Notes: a model not told the origin generated them from the letters alone. 64,000 bases of DNA from Streptomyces cucumeris (GCF_024295805.1 NZ_JANCLX010000019.1:62001-126000), one strand, 5' to 3'; counted from the first letter of the stretch, positions 40,733 to 48,215 are shown. A program made the numbers and translations.

Positions 40733-41566
40733 ATGACCGGCCGGCCCTTGACGCTCATGGCAGTGCACGCCCACCCCGACGACGAGGCCACCGGAACCGG
40801 AGGGATCCTCGCGCAGTACGCGGCCGAAGGCATCCGCACGGTTCTGGTGACGTGTACCGACGGCGGTTGCGGTGACGGACCGGGGGGTGTCAAGCCGGGC
40901 GATCCCGGGCACGATCCGGCGGCGGTCGCCTCAATGCGCCGTCGAGAACTCGAGGCGAGCTGTGATGCGTTGAAGATCAGCGATCTGGAGATGCTGGACT
41001 ATGCCGACTCCGGGATGATGGGCTGGCCCAGCAATGACGCCCCCGGATCCTTCTGGCAGACCCCCGTGGAGGAAGGCGCGGCCCGTCTCGCGGAGCTCAT
41101 GCGGCACTACCGACCTGATGTGGTCGTCACCTACGACGAGAACGGCTTCTACGGCCACCCCGACCACATCCAGGCCAACCGCATCACGATGGCGGCGCTG
41201 AAGATGACCGCGCTGACACCGAAGGTCTACTGGACCACGATGCCCCGCTCGATGATGCAGCGGTTCGGCGAAATCATGCGTGAGTTTCATGAGGACATGC
41301 CGGAGCCGGATCCTGCCGAGGCCGCCGCGTTGGCCGAGATCGGCCTCCCCGACGATGAGATCACCACATGGGTGGACACCACCGCGTTCAGCGGTCAGAA
41401 GTTCGACGCGTTGGCCGCGCATGCCAGTCAGGGCGAGAACATCTTCTTCCTCAAGATGGGCAAGGAGAGGTTCGGCGAGTTGATGGGCATGGAGACCTTC
41501 GTACGTGTCCAGGACGCCACCGGTGCGGCCGTACCCGAGAACGATCTCTTCGCCGGACTGCGCTGA
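40733..41566 (+). CDS. PIG-L-family (LmbE-like) deacetylase
   Basis: The 277-residue protein begins with the PIG-L zinc motif AVHAHPDDE (His14, Asp17) and has the third ligand region in NGFYGHPDHIQANRI. TCTDGGCGDGPGG follows the active site. The family deacetylates N-acetylglucosaminyl compounds, including mycothiol intermediates and conjugates (MshB, Mca) and antibiotics; the length and sequence fit the Mca-like part, but the housekeeping copies are usually elsewhere. The start follows GCAGGAGGACCCTTTC. The last 38 codons are duplicated at 46.9-47.0 kb with about four differences. Confidence 0.88.
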   Translation: MTGRPLTLMAVHAHPDDEATGTGGILAQYAAEGIRTVLVTCTDGGCGDGPGGVKPGDPGHDPAAVASMRRRELEASCDALKISDLEMLDYADSGMMGWPSNDAPGSFWQTPVEEGAARLAELMRHYRPDVVVTYDENGFYGHPDHIQANRITMAALKMTALTPKVYWTTMPRSMMQRFGEIMREFHEDMPEPDPAEAAALAEIGLPDDEITTWVDTTAFSGQKFDALAAHASQGENIFFLKMGKERFGELMGMETFVRVQDATGAAVPENDLFAGLR

Positions 41567-41795
41567 TCCGCCTGCTCGCCCGCCCGCCCGGCCAGTAAGG
41601 CGCATTGACTGCACGGTGTGATCGAGCGGGTCACACACCAGGGGGCTTGCCCAAGCGAGTTCCGCTGCGGCAGCCCGCGTCCAGGCGCTCGCCGACGGCG
41701 TCGACGCATGCCCGCACCTCCGACCCGAACACCGTGCTCGTCCCCAATCCACCTGGGCCGGCCTAGGCGGCACGGTCGGCAAGCACATCCCCGAC

Positions 41796-41830
41796 GGCCA
41801 CCGCGGGCTGCGACGCAGCCCGCGGTGGCC
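41796..41830. terminator. 16-bp perfect hairpin
   Basis: GGCCACCGCGGGCTGC and its exact complement flank GAC, 230 bases after the PIG-L gene. A terminator is likely, though the distance from the stop codon is long. Confidence 0.55.
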
Positions 41831-41909
41831 GGCGGCGGTGCGGCGGAGTCGGTTCACGCCGTGGCGTTCAGCAGAACGGCGAATCATGGCCAGAGGGCTT
41901 CGTGGCAAG

Positions 41910-42045
41910 CCTTGATCGCTGCTGAGTCCGCTGACCGGCTGGCCGACATGAATGTTCTCGGACCTGTTGCGTGGCCGCCTGGCCCGGGACCGTGTCATGC
42001 TCATCGAGCTGCTGGAGTCGCCATATCTGCACACCTGCCTCGGCG
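41910..42045 (+). pseudogene. inverted, deleted partial copy of the GNAT gene at 42133-42672
   Basis: This plus-strand segment matches the reverse complement of 42536-42710, that is, the promoter side and first 45 codons of the GNAT gene, with an internal deletion of about 40 bp. Shared landmarks are CTTGATCGCTGCTGAGTC, GGCTGGCCGACATGAATG and GTTGCGTGGCCGCCTG. The copy is not translatable as a GNAT. Confidence 0.75.
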
Positions 42046-42132
42046 TGTCACCCCTCCAAGCGCCTGCATGACCGCAAACCCGCCCGGCATCGTCAACAAC
42101 GCTTCGACAGATCCGAGCTGTCGAGCGTGAGC

Positions 42133-42672
42133 TCAGTCGGAGGGCGGCAGCGGGGACCGCAGGCCGAGCCACTGCTCAGCGTCCCAGGCCCGGAATCGCT
42201 CTACTTCGGTGAACCCCAGCTTTGCCGCGAGGCGCATCGAGCCGAGGTTGGCGGTCTGGGTGGTGAGTACCACCGGCTCACTGGGAAGGACGCCGTCGAA
42301 CCAGTCAAGTGCCGCCGCGCACGACTCGGTGGCATACCCGAACCCCCACGCCCGTGGCAGGAACAGATAGCCGAGATCGGCCTTCCCCACAGCAGCCGGA
42401 CGAAGGTGCTCCGTTGCTCGCCTGAGCAGGATCTGGCCGATCATCTCCCCGTCGAGATCGACGACGAAGCTCCCGGGCCACCGCCCGGGTGCCTCGGGCA
42501 ACTCGCGCTCAAGCTGGTCACGCGGGCGGGGCCCGCCGAGGTAGGTGTGCACATCTGGGGACGCCAGCAGCTCGATGAACACCACACGGTCCCGGGCCTC
42601 GGGCTCACGCAGCACGAGCCTGTCGGTCCTGATCGGTGCAGGCGGCCACGCAACGGGTCCGAGATCATTCAT
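42133..42672 (-). CDS. GNAT-family N-acetyltransferase (RimJ/RimL type)
   Basis: A 179-residue RimJ/RimL-like enzyme: IRTDRLVLREPEARDRVVFI at the N terminus, MIGQILLRRATEHL and ADLGYLFLPRAWGFGYATES (acetyl-CoA loop), then VLTTQTANLGSMRLAAKLGF and a C-terminal EVERFRAWDAEQWLG. I start at ATG 42672. The frame runs on to 42840, but that extra N terminus (GRQDLNLRP...) is the antisense reading of a tRNA T-arm and is an artefact. A degraded inverted copy of its 5' end lies just downstream at 41910-42045. Confidence 0.88.
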   Translation of the reverse strand: MNDLGPVAWPPAPIRTDRLVLREPEARDRVVFIELLASPDVHTYLGGPRPRDQLERELPEAPGRWPGSFVVDLDGEMIGQILLRRATEHLRPAAVGKADLGYLFLPRAWGFGYATESCAAALDWFDGVLPSEPVVLTTQTANLGSMRLAAKLGFTEVERFRAWDAEQWLGLRSPLPPSD

Positions 42673-42743
42673 GTCGGCCAGCCAATCAGCAGACTCAGCA
42701 GCGATCAAGGCTGTCGGACCCTCTTGACTGGGGGCAAGGGGGC

Positions 42744-42768
42744 GCAGGTTCAAATCCTGTCGTCCCGA
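42744..42768 (+). pseudogene. 3' fragment of a tRNA gene (T-arm and acceptor strand)
   Basis: GCAGG-TTCAAAT-CCTGT forms a T-arm with the canonical loop, followed by a CGTCCCG acceptor strand and A discriminator base. No complementary 5' acceptor strand (CGGGACG) or D-arm exists in the 90 bases before it, so only the 3' part is present. Such 3' ends are the usual attachment-site cores of actinomycete integrative elements. A strong terminator follows at 42781. Confidence 0.55.
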
Positions 42769-42780
42769 CGGTGCGAAGAG

Positions 42781-42822
42781 GCCCGCTGCTCTGGAAAACT
42801 CCAGTTCAGCGGGCTTCTTTCT
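42781..42822 (+). terminator. intrinsic terminator after the tRNA fragment
   Basis: GCCCGCTG..CAGCGGGC encloses a second stem CTGGA/TCCAG with an AAAC loop, followed by TTCTTTCTT. Confidence 0.75.
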
Positions 42823-42985
42823 TGTGTGGGCGCATCTCATTCTTGATGTATCGCCAGTTGGCGGGGGACGCCCTGGGGACCACAGTTAGCCGCTCCACGT
42901 GGGCTCCGGAGGCGGCTCGCCTCACTGCGTCAGAAGTTCGGGAGGGCACGCGGGCCATCCCGCAGATGGACCGGATTTGCCACAC

Positions 42986-43002
42986 CTATCGATATTCGAT
43001 AG
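42986..43002. promoter_or_regulatory. CTATCGA-TAT-TCGATAG palindrome before the DUF2975 gene
   Basis: A perfect 7-bp A/T-rich inverted repeat with three central bases, 33 bp before the TTG start. It is a likely operator, either for the HTH protein encoded by the second gene or for a PadR-like factor. Confidence 0.5.
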
Positions 43003-43034
43003 ATTTCCATCGTGATTCGATCAAGGGAGTGGCG

Positions 43035-43526
43035 TTGGGAAAACTGACAGTGCTCGCGCTGCGCGCCGTGATGGTGGCACTGCACGCCGGGGCGGTCTCC
43101 GCCCAGGCGGTGATGGTGGCGATGCTGACGGGCGCCATGGAGGAGAGCATCCTTGTGGACCGCCGCACTCCGGTCCTCGTGATCATGGTCCTGGGCGTCG
43201 TGATGGTCCAGGTGGTCCTGGTCTGCGTGTGGCGGCTGGTGACGATGGCGCAACGCGGAACCGTGTTCTCCCACGCCGCGTTCCGCTACGTCCATCTCGT
43301 GATGGGCGCGTTCGTGGCGGCCTCGCTCCTGGTGCTCGCGCTCGGGGCGGTCCTGGCGCCTGGCGATGTCGTTCCCCCGGGCGTTGTGGCCCTGCTGGGC
43401 GGGGCCAGCCTTGCGATCTTCGGGAACGCACTCATCGTGCTCGTGCTGCGGATGCTGCTCGCACAAGCCGTCGCACGCGACGTCGAGGCGTCGCAGCTGG
43501 GGGCCGAGCTGGCCGAGGTGATCTGA
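43035..43526 (+). CDS. DUF2975-family membrane protein
   Basis: A 163-residue protein with four hydrophobic helices (for example LTVLALRAVMVALHAGAVSA, TPVLVIMVLGVVMVQVVLVC, VMGAFVAASLLVLALGAVLA), matching the DUF2975 pattern, which is regularly paired with a YozG-like HTH protein. TTG 43035 is chosen because GGGAG lies seven bases before it; GTG 43029 is an alternative. The stop overlaps the ATG of the HTH gene as TGATG. The pair probably forms a two-gene stress or signalling module, as in other Gram-positives. Confidence 0.82.
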   Translation: MGKLTVLALRAVMVALHAGAVSAQAVMVAMLTGAMEESILVDRRTPVLVIMVLGVVMVQVVLVCVWRLVTMAQRGTVFSHAAFRYVHLVMGAFVAASLLVLALGAVLAPGDVVPPGVVALLGGASLAIFGNALIVLVLRMLLAQAVARDVEASQLGAELAEVI

Positions 43527-43801
43527 TGCCGATCGCCGTCGACATCGACGTGATGCTGGCCAAGCGGAAGATGTCCGTGGGCGAACTGGCGGACCGCGTG
43601 GGGATCACACCCGCCAACCTGGCGGTGCTCAAGAACGGCCGGGCCAAGGCGGTGCGCTTCACCACGCTCGCCGCACTGTGCGAGGTGCTCGAGTGCCAGC
43701 CCGGAGACCTGCTGCGCTGGGAGCCCGACGGCCCCGGGGACGGGGACAAGGCTGCGCACGAATCCGGAGCATCCGTCCCAACCCCCTCCCCGCCGCGGTG
43801 A
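43526..43801 (+). CDS. YozG-like XRE-family HTH protein
   Basis: A 91-residue small DNA-binding protein: MPIAVDIDVMLAKRKMSVGE, LADRVGITPANLAVLKNGRA and KAVRFTTLAALCEVLECQPG, then DLLRWEPD make the YozG-type Cro/C1 HTH, with an unstructured Pro-rich tail. Its ATG overlaps the DUF2975 stop by one base. YozG-like proteins regulate or sense through the adjacent DUF2975 membrane protein; autoregulation through the palindrome at 42986 is plausible. Confidence 0.85.
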   Translation: MPIAVDIDVMLAKRKMSVGELADRVGITPANLAVLKNGRAKAVRFTTLAALCEVLECQPGDLLRWEPDGPGDGDKAAHESGASVPTPSPPR

Positions 43802-44033
43802 CCGCAGTCGCGGTAGCCGGCCGCCCGCACACCACCACCAGATGCGACGCCCACAACCATCCCTGCTACGCGACCCGCTCCGCCTGATCTTCAGCAAGCT
43901 CCCGAGTGACGACCTGACGACGACGTCCGCACACCTCCTCCCGGCACGGGCTCGGCCGTATTGCCCGCTGCCGGTCGGCGCCCGCCGCGCGCCGCGCGCA
44001 CCGATGACGGACTCCACGACGAACAGAGCAGAC

Positions 44034-45191
44034 ATGACGACAGCACGGCTCTCTTACCGCCTCGGGGGCACCGGCAGTGCCGACGTACTGGTGGTCGGGG
44101 CCGGCCTGGCCGGACTCAACACCGCCACACTCCTCGCCCGACAAGGCCACGACGTGCTCCTGGTCGAACGCCGGACGAACCTTGCCGGAGCGATCCGCAC
44201 CACAGGAATCTTCGTACGGAAGACACTCGACGACTTCCCGCTGCCCCCCGACTGCCTCGGACCACCGATCCGACGCGTGGTCCTCTACCCCCCTGACCTG
44301 CGCCGCCCGGTCAGCCTCACCAGTACCCGCGACGAATACCGGGTGGGCGACATGGGAGCACTCTACGAAGCGACGGCCGCCACCGCGGTCGACGCCGGCG
44401 TCCGTATCGCACTGGGCACGCGCTACACCGGCCGACAGGGCAACATCTTCCACCTGGCCGGTCGCGACGGTCCGGCCACGGTCCGGGCCCGCTTCGTCGT
44501 CGGCGCCGATGGGGCCCGCTCAAGAGTCGCCCGCGACCTCGCTCTCGACTGCAACCACCACCTGATCGTCGGCGCCGAAGAGGTCTTCGAACTCCCCGGC
44601 AGTGACCAGCCACCGACATTCCACTGCGTACTCGACCCCTCACTCGCCCCCGGCTACCTGGCCTGGGTGATCAACGACGGGCAACACGCCCACGTCGGAG
44701 TCGCGGGCTACGCCGACCGCTATCCGGACGGTCTTCGCCGTGCGATGGAGCAGTTCAGCGCCTCGGCGCCCGGACTGACCGGCGTCGAACGTCCCGAGAA
44801 GGTGGAGCGGCGCGCAGGTCCCATTCCCGTCGGCGGCCTGCTGCGCCGGATCAGCTGCGCCGACGGGCTCCTCGTGGGAGATGCGGCAGGCGCGGTCTCC
44901 CCGCTCACCGCCGGCGGCCTGGACCCGTGCCTACGGCAGTCACAGCTCGCAGCCGAGGTCCTCGACGACGCACTGCGCACCGGAAATCCGGACACCATGA
45001 CCCACTACGACGGAGCCGCGCTCCGCCCCCACTTTCGCGGACGACTCATGCTGCGCAGGATTTTGGCCCGCGTACGGACGCCTGCCACAGCAGCAGCGGG
45101 ATTCACCCTGCTACGCACACCGTTCGGCCGGGCCGCGGCAAGCCGAGTCCTCTTCGGCGACAGATCCTTCCCCGACCCCACACCCAAGTGA
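44034..45191 (+). CDS. FAD-dependent oxidoreductase (geranylgeranyl-reductase-like)
   Basis: The 385-residue flavoprotein has an N-terminal dinucleotide-binding motif (DVLVVGAGLAGLNTATLLAR), an E at the end of the second strand (LLVERRTNLAG), the mid-protein FVVGADGARSRVARDLAL and the late GLLVGDAAGAVSPLTAGGLD motif. This is the geranylgeranyl reductase/halogenase-like branch of p-hydroxybenzoate hydroxylase-type enzymes. Substrate unknown. Start ATG 44034 gives a compact N terminus; ATG 44004 is equally in frame, and neither has a strong ribosome site. It is followed closely by a lipoprotein gene. Confidence 0.85.
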   Translation: MTTARLSYRLGGTGSADVLVVGAGLAGLNTATLLARQGHDVLLVERRTNLAGAIRTTGIFVRKTLDDFPLPPDCLGPPIRRVVLYPPDLRRPVSLTSTRDEYRVGDMGALYEATAATAVDAGVRIALGTRYTGRQGNIFHLAGRDGPATVRARFVVGADGARSRVARDLALDCNHHLIVGAEEVFELPGSDQPPTFHCVLDPSLAPGYLAWVINDGQHAHVGVAGYADRYPDGLRRAMEQFSASAPGLTGVERPEKVERRAGPIPVGGLLRRISCADGLLVGDAAGAVSPLTAGGLDPCLRQSQLAAEVLDDALRTGNPDTMTHYDGAALRPHFRGRLMLRRILARVRTPATAAAGFTLLRTPFGRAAASRVLFGDRSFPDPTPK

Positions 45192-45211
45192 ACTCGCTGA
45201 GAGGCCACGTC

Positions 45212-45586
45212 ATGCCCACATTCCCCATACCAGCAGCCACAAAGCTCGTTACCACGATGGCGGGGCTGGCTGTTGCCTGCGGACTCCTGACCGCTTGCGG
45301 TGCCGAGACTCCCGACGTGACGTACAAGGCCTGGACCGAAGGAGGCAACCTGCAATCCGTCAGGCACGACTACGTCGATGGCCCCAACGGCGCGGTAAGC
45401 ATGCCGGCCAAGGTGAGTGGAGCCTCGTGGAGCATCCAGGAGGACGGCGGGCACGCTCCGCGTATCAAGGTCGTACCTACTGGCAAAGCCGTGGCGCACT
45501 GCCTCCTGCAGGAAGGCGACGACCGCGTTCTGGACCAACAGAAGGGAGCAGCAGGCCAACCGGTGACATGCTCCGCCAAGCGGTAG
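45212..45586 (+). CDS. small putative lipoprotein
   Basis: The 124-residue product has a signal peptide (LVTTMAGLAVACGLLTAC) with lipobox LLTAC, giving a lipidated Cys29. The mature domain of about 95 residues has GGNLQSVRHDYVDGPNGAVS and two late Cys (AHCLLQEGDD, VTCSAKR) that may pair. I do not recognise the fold; it resembles short Streptomyces surface lipoproteins. The start follows GAGAGGCCACGTC, 20 bases after the FAD enzyme gene, so the two are probably co-transcribed. Confidence 0.75.
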   Translation: MPTFPIPAATKLVTTMAGLAVACGLLTACGAETPDVTYKAWTEGGNLQSVRHDYVDGPNGAVSMPAKVSGASWSIQEDGGHAPRIKVVPTGKAVAHCLLQEGDDRVLDQQKGAAGQPVTCSAKR

Positions 45587-45665
45587 CGCACGACCCCCGC
45601 CACTTCCCGCCGTGCACAAACTGTTCAGAGATTCCGGATAATTCGGCGTTCAAATTTGACTTCGG

Positions 45666-46868
45666 TCAGGACGGGGCCGCGTCGCGCAGGCTGCGGAAGA
45701 AGGCTCGGATGTCGCCGACGAGCAGGTCCGGCTCTTCCATCGCGGCGAAGTGGCCTCCCCGGGCGAACTCCGTCCAGCGGACGATGTTGTTGGTGCGTTC
45801 GGCGATATGGCGCAGGGCGATGAAGTTGTCCTGAGGGAAGGAGGCGAACGCGGTAGGGGCCGTCGAGGGCTCCAGCGGCTTTCCCGAGTAGGCGGCGTGA
45901 GCGCGCTCATAGTAGATACGCCCGGAGGACCCGGCGGTCCCGGTCAGCCAGTACAGCATCACGTTGGTCAGGAGATGATCGCGGTCGACGGCGTCCTCCG
46001 GCCGGTCGGCGGAGTCCGTCCACTCCTTGAACTTCTCCGCGATCCAGGCGAGCTGGCCGATCGGGGAGTCCGTGAGTGCGTAGGCGAGGGTCTGCGGACG
46101 CGTGGACTGGATGTCGGCATAGCCTTGCTTGTCGCGGCTCCACGCCTGCATACGCTCCCAGGAGGCCCAGGCCCGCTCACGTTCCGCTGGGCTGAGGGCG
46201 GCGAGTTCCTCCTCGGTCGGCTCGGCTGTCGCGCCGGCACCGGGGATGAGGTTCAGATGGACGCCGATGACGTGGTCGGGGCGGATACGGCCCAGTTCGC
46301 GGGAAATCGCCGCTCCCCAGTCGCCGCCCTGCGTCCCGTAACGGTGGTAGCCCAGGCGGCGCATCAACTCGGCGAAGGCAGCCCCGACACGGTGGTACTC
46401 CCAGCCCCTGTCCCGGGTGGGGCCGGAGAACCCGAAGCCGGGGATGCTGGGCAGGACCAGATGAAAGGCGTCCGCAGGATCGCCGCCGTACGCCCGGGGG
46501 TCGGTGAGCGGTCCGGCGATCCGCTCGAACTCGACGATGGAGCCGGGCCAGCCGTGGGTGATGATCAGCGGCGTGGCATCCGGTTCCGGGGAGCGGATGT
46601 GTGCGAAGTGGATGTTTGCGCCGTCGATCGTGGCCATGAACTGCGGCCACTGGTTCAGACGAGTCTCCGCCGCCCGCCAGTCGTACGTGTGGCGCCAGTG
46701 GTGTGCGAGTTCCTGCAGGTAGTCACGCGGAACACCGTAGGCCCAGCCGACATCGGGCAGTTCGTCCGGCCAGCGGGTGCGGTCGAGGCGGTTCTTCAGG
46801 TCGTCCAAGTCGCTGTCCGCGATGTCGACTCGGAACGGTCGCATGCTGTCGTCCGGTGATGTCGTCAT
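45666..46868 (-). CDS. epoxide hydrolase (alpha/beta hydrolase fold, N-terminal EHN domain)
   Basis: The 400-residue enzyme has the N-terminal epoxide-hydrolase domain (RVDIADSDLDDLKNRLDRTR, then GVPRDYLQELAHHWRHTYDW) followed by the alpha/beta hydrolase core: oxyanion HGWPGS in LIITHGWPGSIVEF, the nucleophile Asp in GTQGGDWGAAISRE, and a late His in FARGGHFAAMEEP. It opens epoxides to diols in the cytoplasm; the natural substrate is not evident. The ATG at 46868 has TAAGCT eight bases upstream and no clear ribosome site. Its promoter abuts the mosaic of duplicated fragments at 46898-47241. Confidence 0.92.
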   Translation of the reverse strand: MTTSPDDSMRPFRVDIADSDLDDLKNRLDRTRWPDELPDVGWAYGVPRDYLQELAHHWRHTYDWRAAETRLNQWPQFMATIDGANIHFAHIRSPEPDATPLIITHGWPGSIVEFERIAGPLTDPRAYGGDPADAFHLVLPSIPGFGFSGPTRDRGWEYHRVGAAFAELMRRLGYHRYGTQGGDWGAAISRELGRIRPDHVIGVHLNLIPGAGATAEPTEEELAALSPAERERAWASWERMQAWSRDKQGYADIQSTRPQTLAYALTDSPIGQLAWIAEKFKEWTDSADRPEDAVDRDHLLTNVMLYWLTGTAGSSGRIYYERAHAAYSGKPLEPSTAPTAFASFPQDNFIALRHIAERTNNIVRWTEFARGGHFAAMEEPDLLVGDIRAFFRSLRDAAPS

Positions 46869-46897
46869 GGTCGTGCAGCTTAGGTGGCCTGCCACCT

Positions 46898-47019
46898 TCA
46901 AGATCGACAAGGAGAGGTTCGGCGAGTTGATGGGCATGGAGACCTTCGTACGTGTCCAGGACGCCACCGGCGCGGCCGTACCCGAGAACGATCTCTTCGC
47001 CGGACTGCGCTGATCCGCC
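46898..47019 (+). pseudogene. duplicated 3' end of the PIG-L deacetylase gene
   Basis: The segment aligns with 41451-41572 without gaps and with about four differences in 122 bases, including the stop codon and eight bases beyond. It encodes only the last 36-38 residues (ERFGELMGMETFVRVQDATG) and has no start. Confidence 0.85.
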
Positions 47020-47179
47020 GGACCAGAAGGTGGGTGAGGTCGACTTCAGTGGCGACAGCCTGGCGTCCCCGACCCACATCATTGTGACGCCGCCGAACGA
47101 GACCCACAGCGTGTCGCGGAAGCTGGCCGGCCCGTACGACGACGAGATCCAGGTCCACCCCGTCGGCATCGCCAACTGA
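47020..47179 (+). pseudogene. deleted copy of the 3' end of the DUF4232 lipoprotein gene
   Basis: It reads QKVGEVDFSGDSLASPTHII then VTPPNETHSVS, and ends VHPVGIAN, as in the intact gene at 34527-35177. Relative to that gene, 174 bases between two GAGGTC copies and about 21 bases after GTGTC are missing, both in frame. It begins at the end of the PIG-L fragment without a gap. Confidence 0.85.
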
Positions 47180-47194
47180 GTAGCACGAAGTCGT

Positions 47195-47241
47195 CCCTTG
47201 TGCTGGTGAAGGCTCTGGCCGGGGCTTCACCAGCACAAGGG
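47195..47241 (+). terminator. copy of the DUF4232 hairpin with paired changes
   Basis: CCCTTGTGCTGGTGAAG and its complement form a 17-bp stem. Compared with 35193-35236, one extra T on the left arm is matched by an extra A on the right, so pairing is kept. The flank GTCCAGGTCGGCGG is also shared. Confidence 0.75.
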
Positions 47242-47374
47242 ATCGTCCAGGTCGGCGGTTCCTGCTGTACGGAAACTGAGCGGATCCGTACGTTTGGGCC
47301 GTTGGTATCGCCGCTTGAGAGTCGTTTCGGTTCGTCATCGTGGTGGGCATGGGCCGCGCTGCTCGGACCTGGGC

Positions 47375-48070
47375 TCAACGGGACGGGGCGCTCACGGGCA
47401 CGTGCTCCGTGGCGGGCCGTTCGGAACTGCGCGATGTCCGGGTTCGGTAGGAGTGGCCGAGTTCCGGGCCGAGTCCGAAGTAGTGGCGGAAGTTGTAGAT
47501 GAGGGGGCTCCAGGCGGCGGGGTCGATGTGATCAGTGCCGGGTACGACCACGCGGGAGTCGGCGTGGACCTTGCATACGACGGCCTCGACGATGTCGAAA
47601 GCTCCGGTGAGGGCCGGCTGCACCCGCTCGGCGCGGGCTTCCAGCTGGATCGGGCATTCTGCGACACGCGGTGGCCGGACCAGGTGGGACGGTTTTCCGG
47701 TCAGCCCTGCCGCGCCGAACTTGTCCGGCTCGAAGCGGCACCCCTCGGCCTTGGTCGAGGGCACCGGATTCCTGCCGGTCAGGGGCGCCAGCTGTTCCAC
47801 CGCCTGCCACTGGCCGGGAGCGGGCAAGTTGATCACCAGGTCGCGCCGGGTGCTGAGGTTGTACGCGCTTTGCCCGTCGCGGCCCAGTCCGATCACGACC
47901 GTCCGTCCGAGCGCCCATGCGGAGGATATGGGGGCGAGATTGAATGAGCCGTCCTGGTTTTCTGTCGACAGGAGCACTACCGGGGTCCCGAAGTACAGGA
48001 TGCTCGGCTCGATCTCCAGATGTGTGACGACAGATTCCGCAGGCAGATGACGGGACGGTGCTGGTTTCAT
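47375..48070 (-). CDS. flavin reductase-like protein
   Basis: A 231-residue protein of the flavin-reductase-like FMN-binding split-barrel family: ILYFGTPVVLLSTENQDGSF, NLAPISSAWALGRTVVIGLG and STRRDLVINLPAPGQWQAVE trace the barrel and FMN contacts, and HIDPAAWSPLIYNFRHYFGL is near the C terminus. Relatives supply reduced flavin to oxygenases or have unknown roles. TAGGCT lies seven bases before the ATG at 48070, suggesting a leaderless transcript. It is divergent from a methyltransferase-like gene across two palindromes. A 49-bp piece of it is repeated at 36.8 kb. Confidence 0.85.
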   Translation of the reverse strand: MKPAPSRHLPAESVVTHLEIEPSILYFGTPVVLLSTENQDGSFNLAPISSAWALGRTVVIGLGRDGQSAYNLSTRRDLVINLPAPGQWQAVEQLAPLTGRNPVPSTKAEGCRFEPDKFGAAGLTGKPSHLVRPPRVAECPIQLEARAERVQPALTGAFDIVEAVVCKVHADSRVVVPGTDHIDPAAWSPLIYNFRHYFGLGPELGHSYRTRTSRSSERPATEHVPVSAPSR

Positions 48071-48077
48071 GGCGGGC

Positions 48078-48083
48078 AGCCTA
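48078..48083 (-). promoter_or_regulatory. -10 box of a likely leaderless promoter
   Basis: TAGGCT on the minus strand is seven bases before the flavin reductase ATG, with no ribosome site between. Confidence 0.45.
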
Positions 48084-48142
48084 GAATCCGGTCGCTTCGG
48101 CAGCAGCCGAAGCATCACGGCCACAACGGAGCGTACGGACAC

Positions 48143-48215
48143 CCGGGCTCCGCGCGCACCAGGTGCGCGCGGAGCCCGGCAACCGTCCCCGTCCCTGTCC
48201 CCGGCCGGGGACAGG
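48143..48215. repeat. two strong palindromes in a divergent promoter region
   Basis: CCGGGCTCCGCGCGCACC and its exact complement (48143-48160, 48162-48179) are separated by one base, and 15 bases later CCTGTCCCCGG-CCGGGGACAGG (48194-48215) is a perfect 22-bp palindrome. Both lie between divergent start codons, where terminators are not expected. Confidence 0.65.

Noticed and set aside
42690..42768. Complete tRNA gene
   Set aside because: No 5' acceptor strand complementary to CGTCCCG and no D-arm within a tRNA length upstream.
42673..42840. N-terminal extension of the GNAT gene reading GRQDLNLRP
   Set aside because: It is the antisense translation of a tRNA T-arm and terminator, a common annotation artefact; the true start is ATG 42672.
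46952..47179. 75-codon ORF spanning the junction of the two duplicated tails
   Set aside because: It starts out of frame inside the PIG-L fragment and only its second half resembles a protein; it is a by-product of the mosaic.
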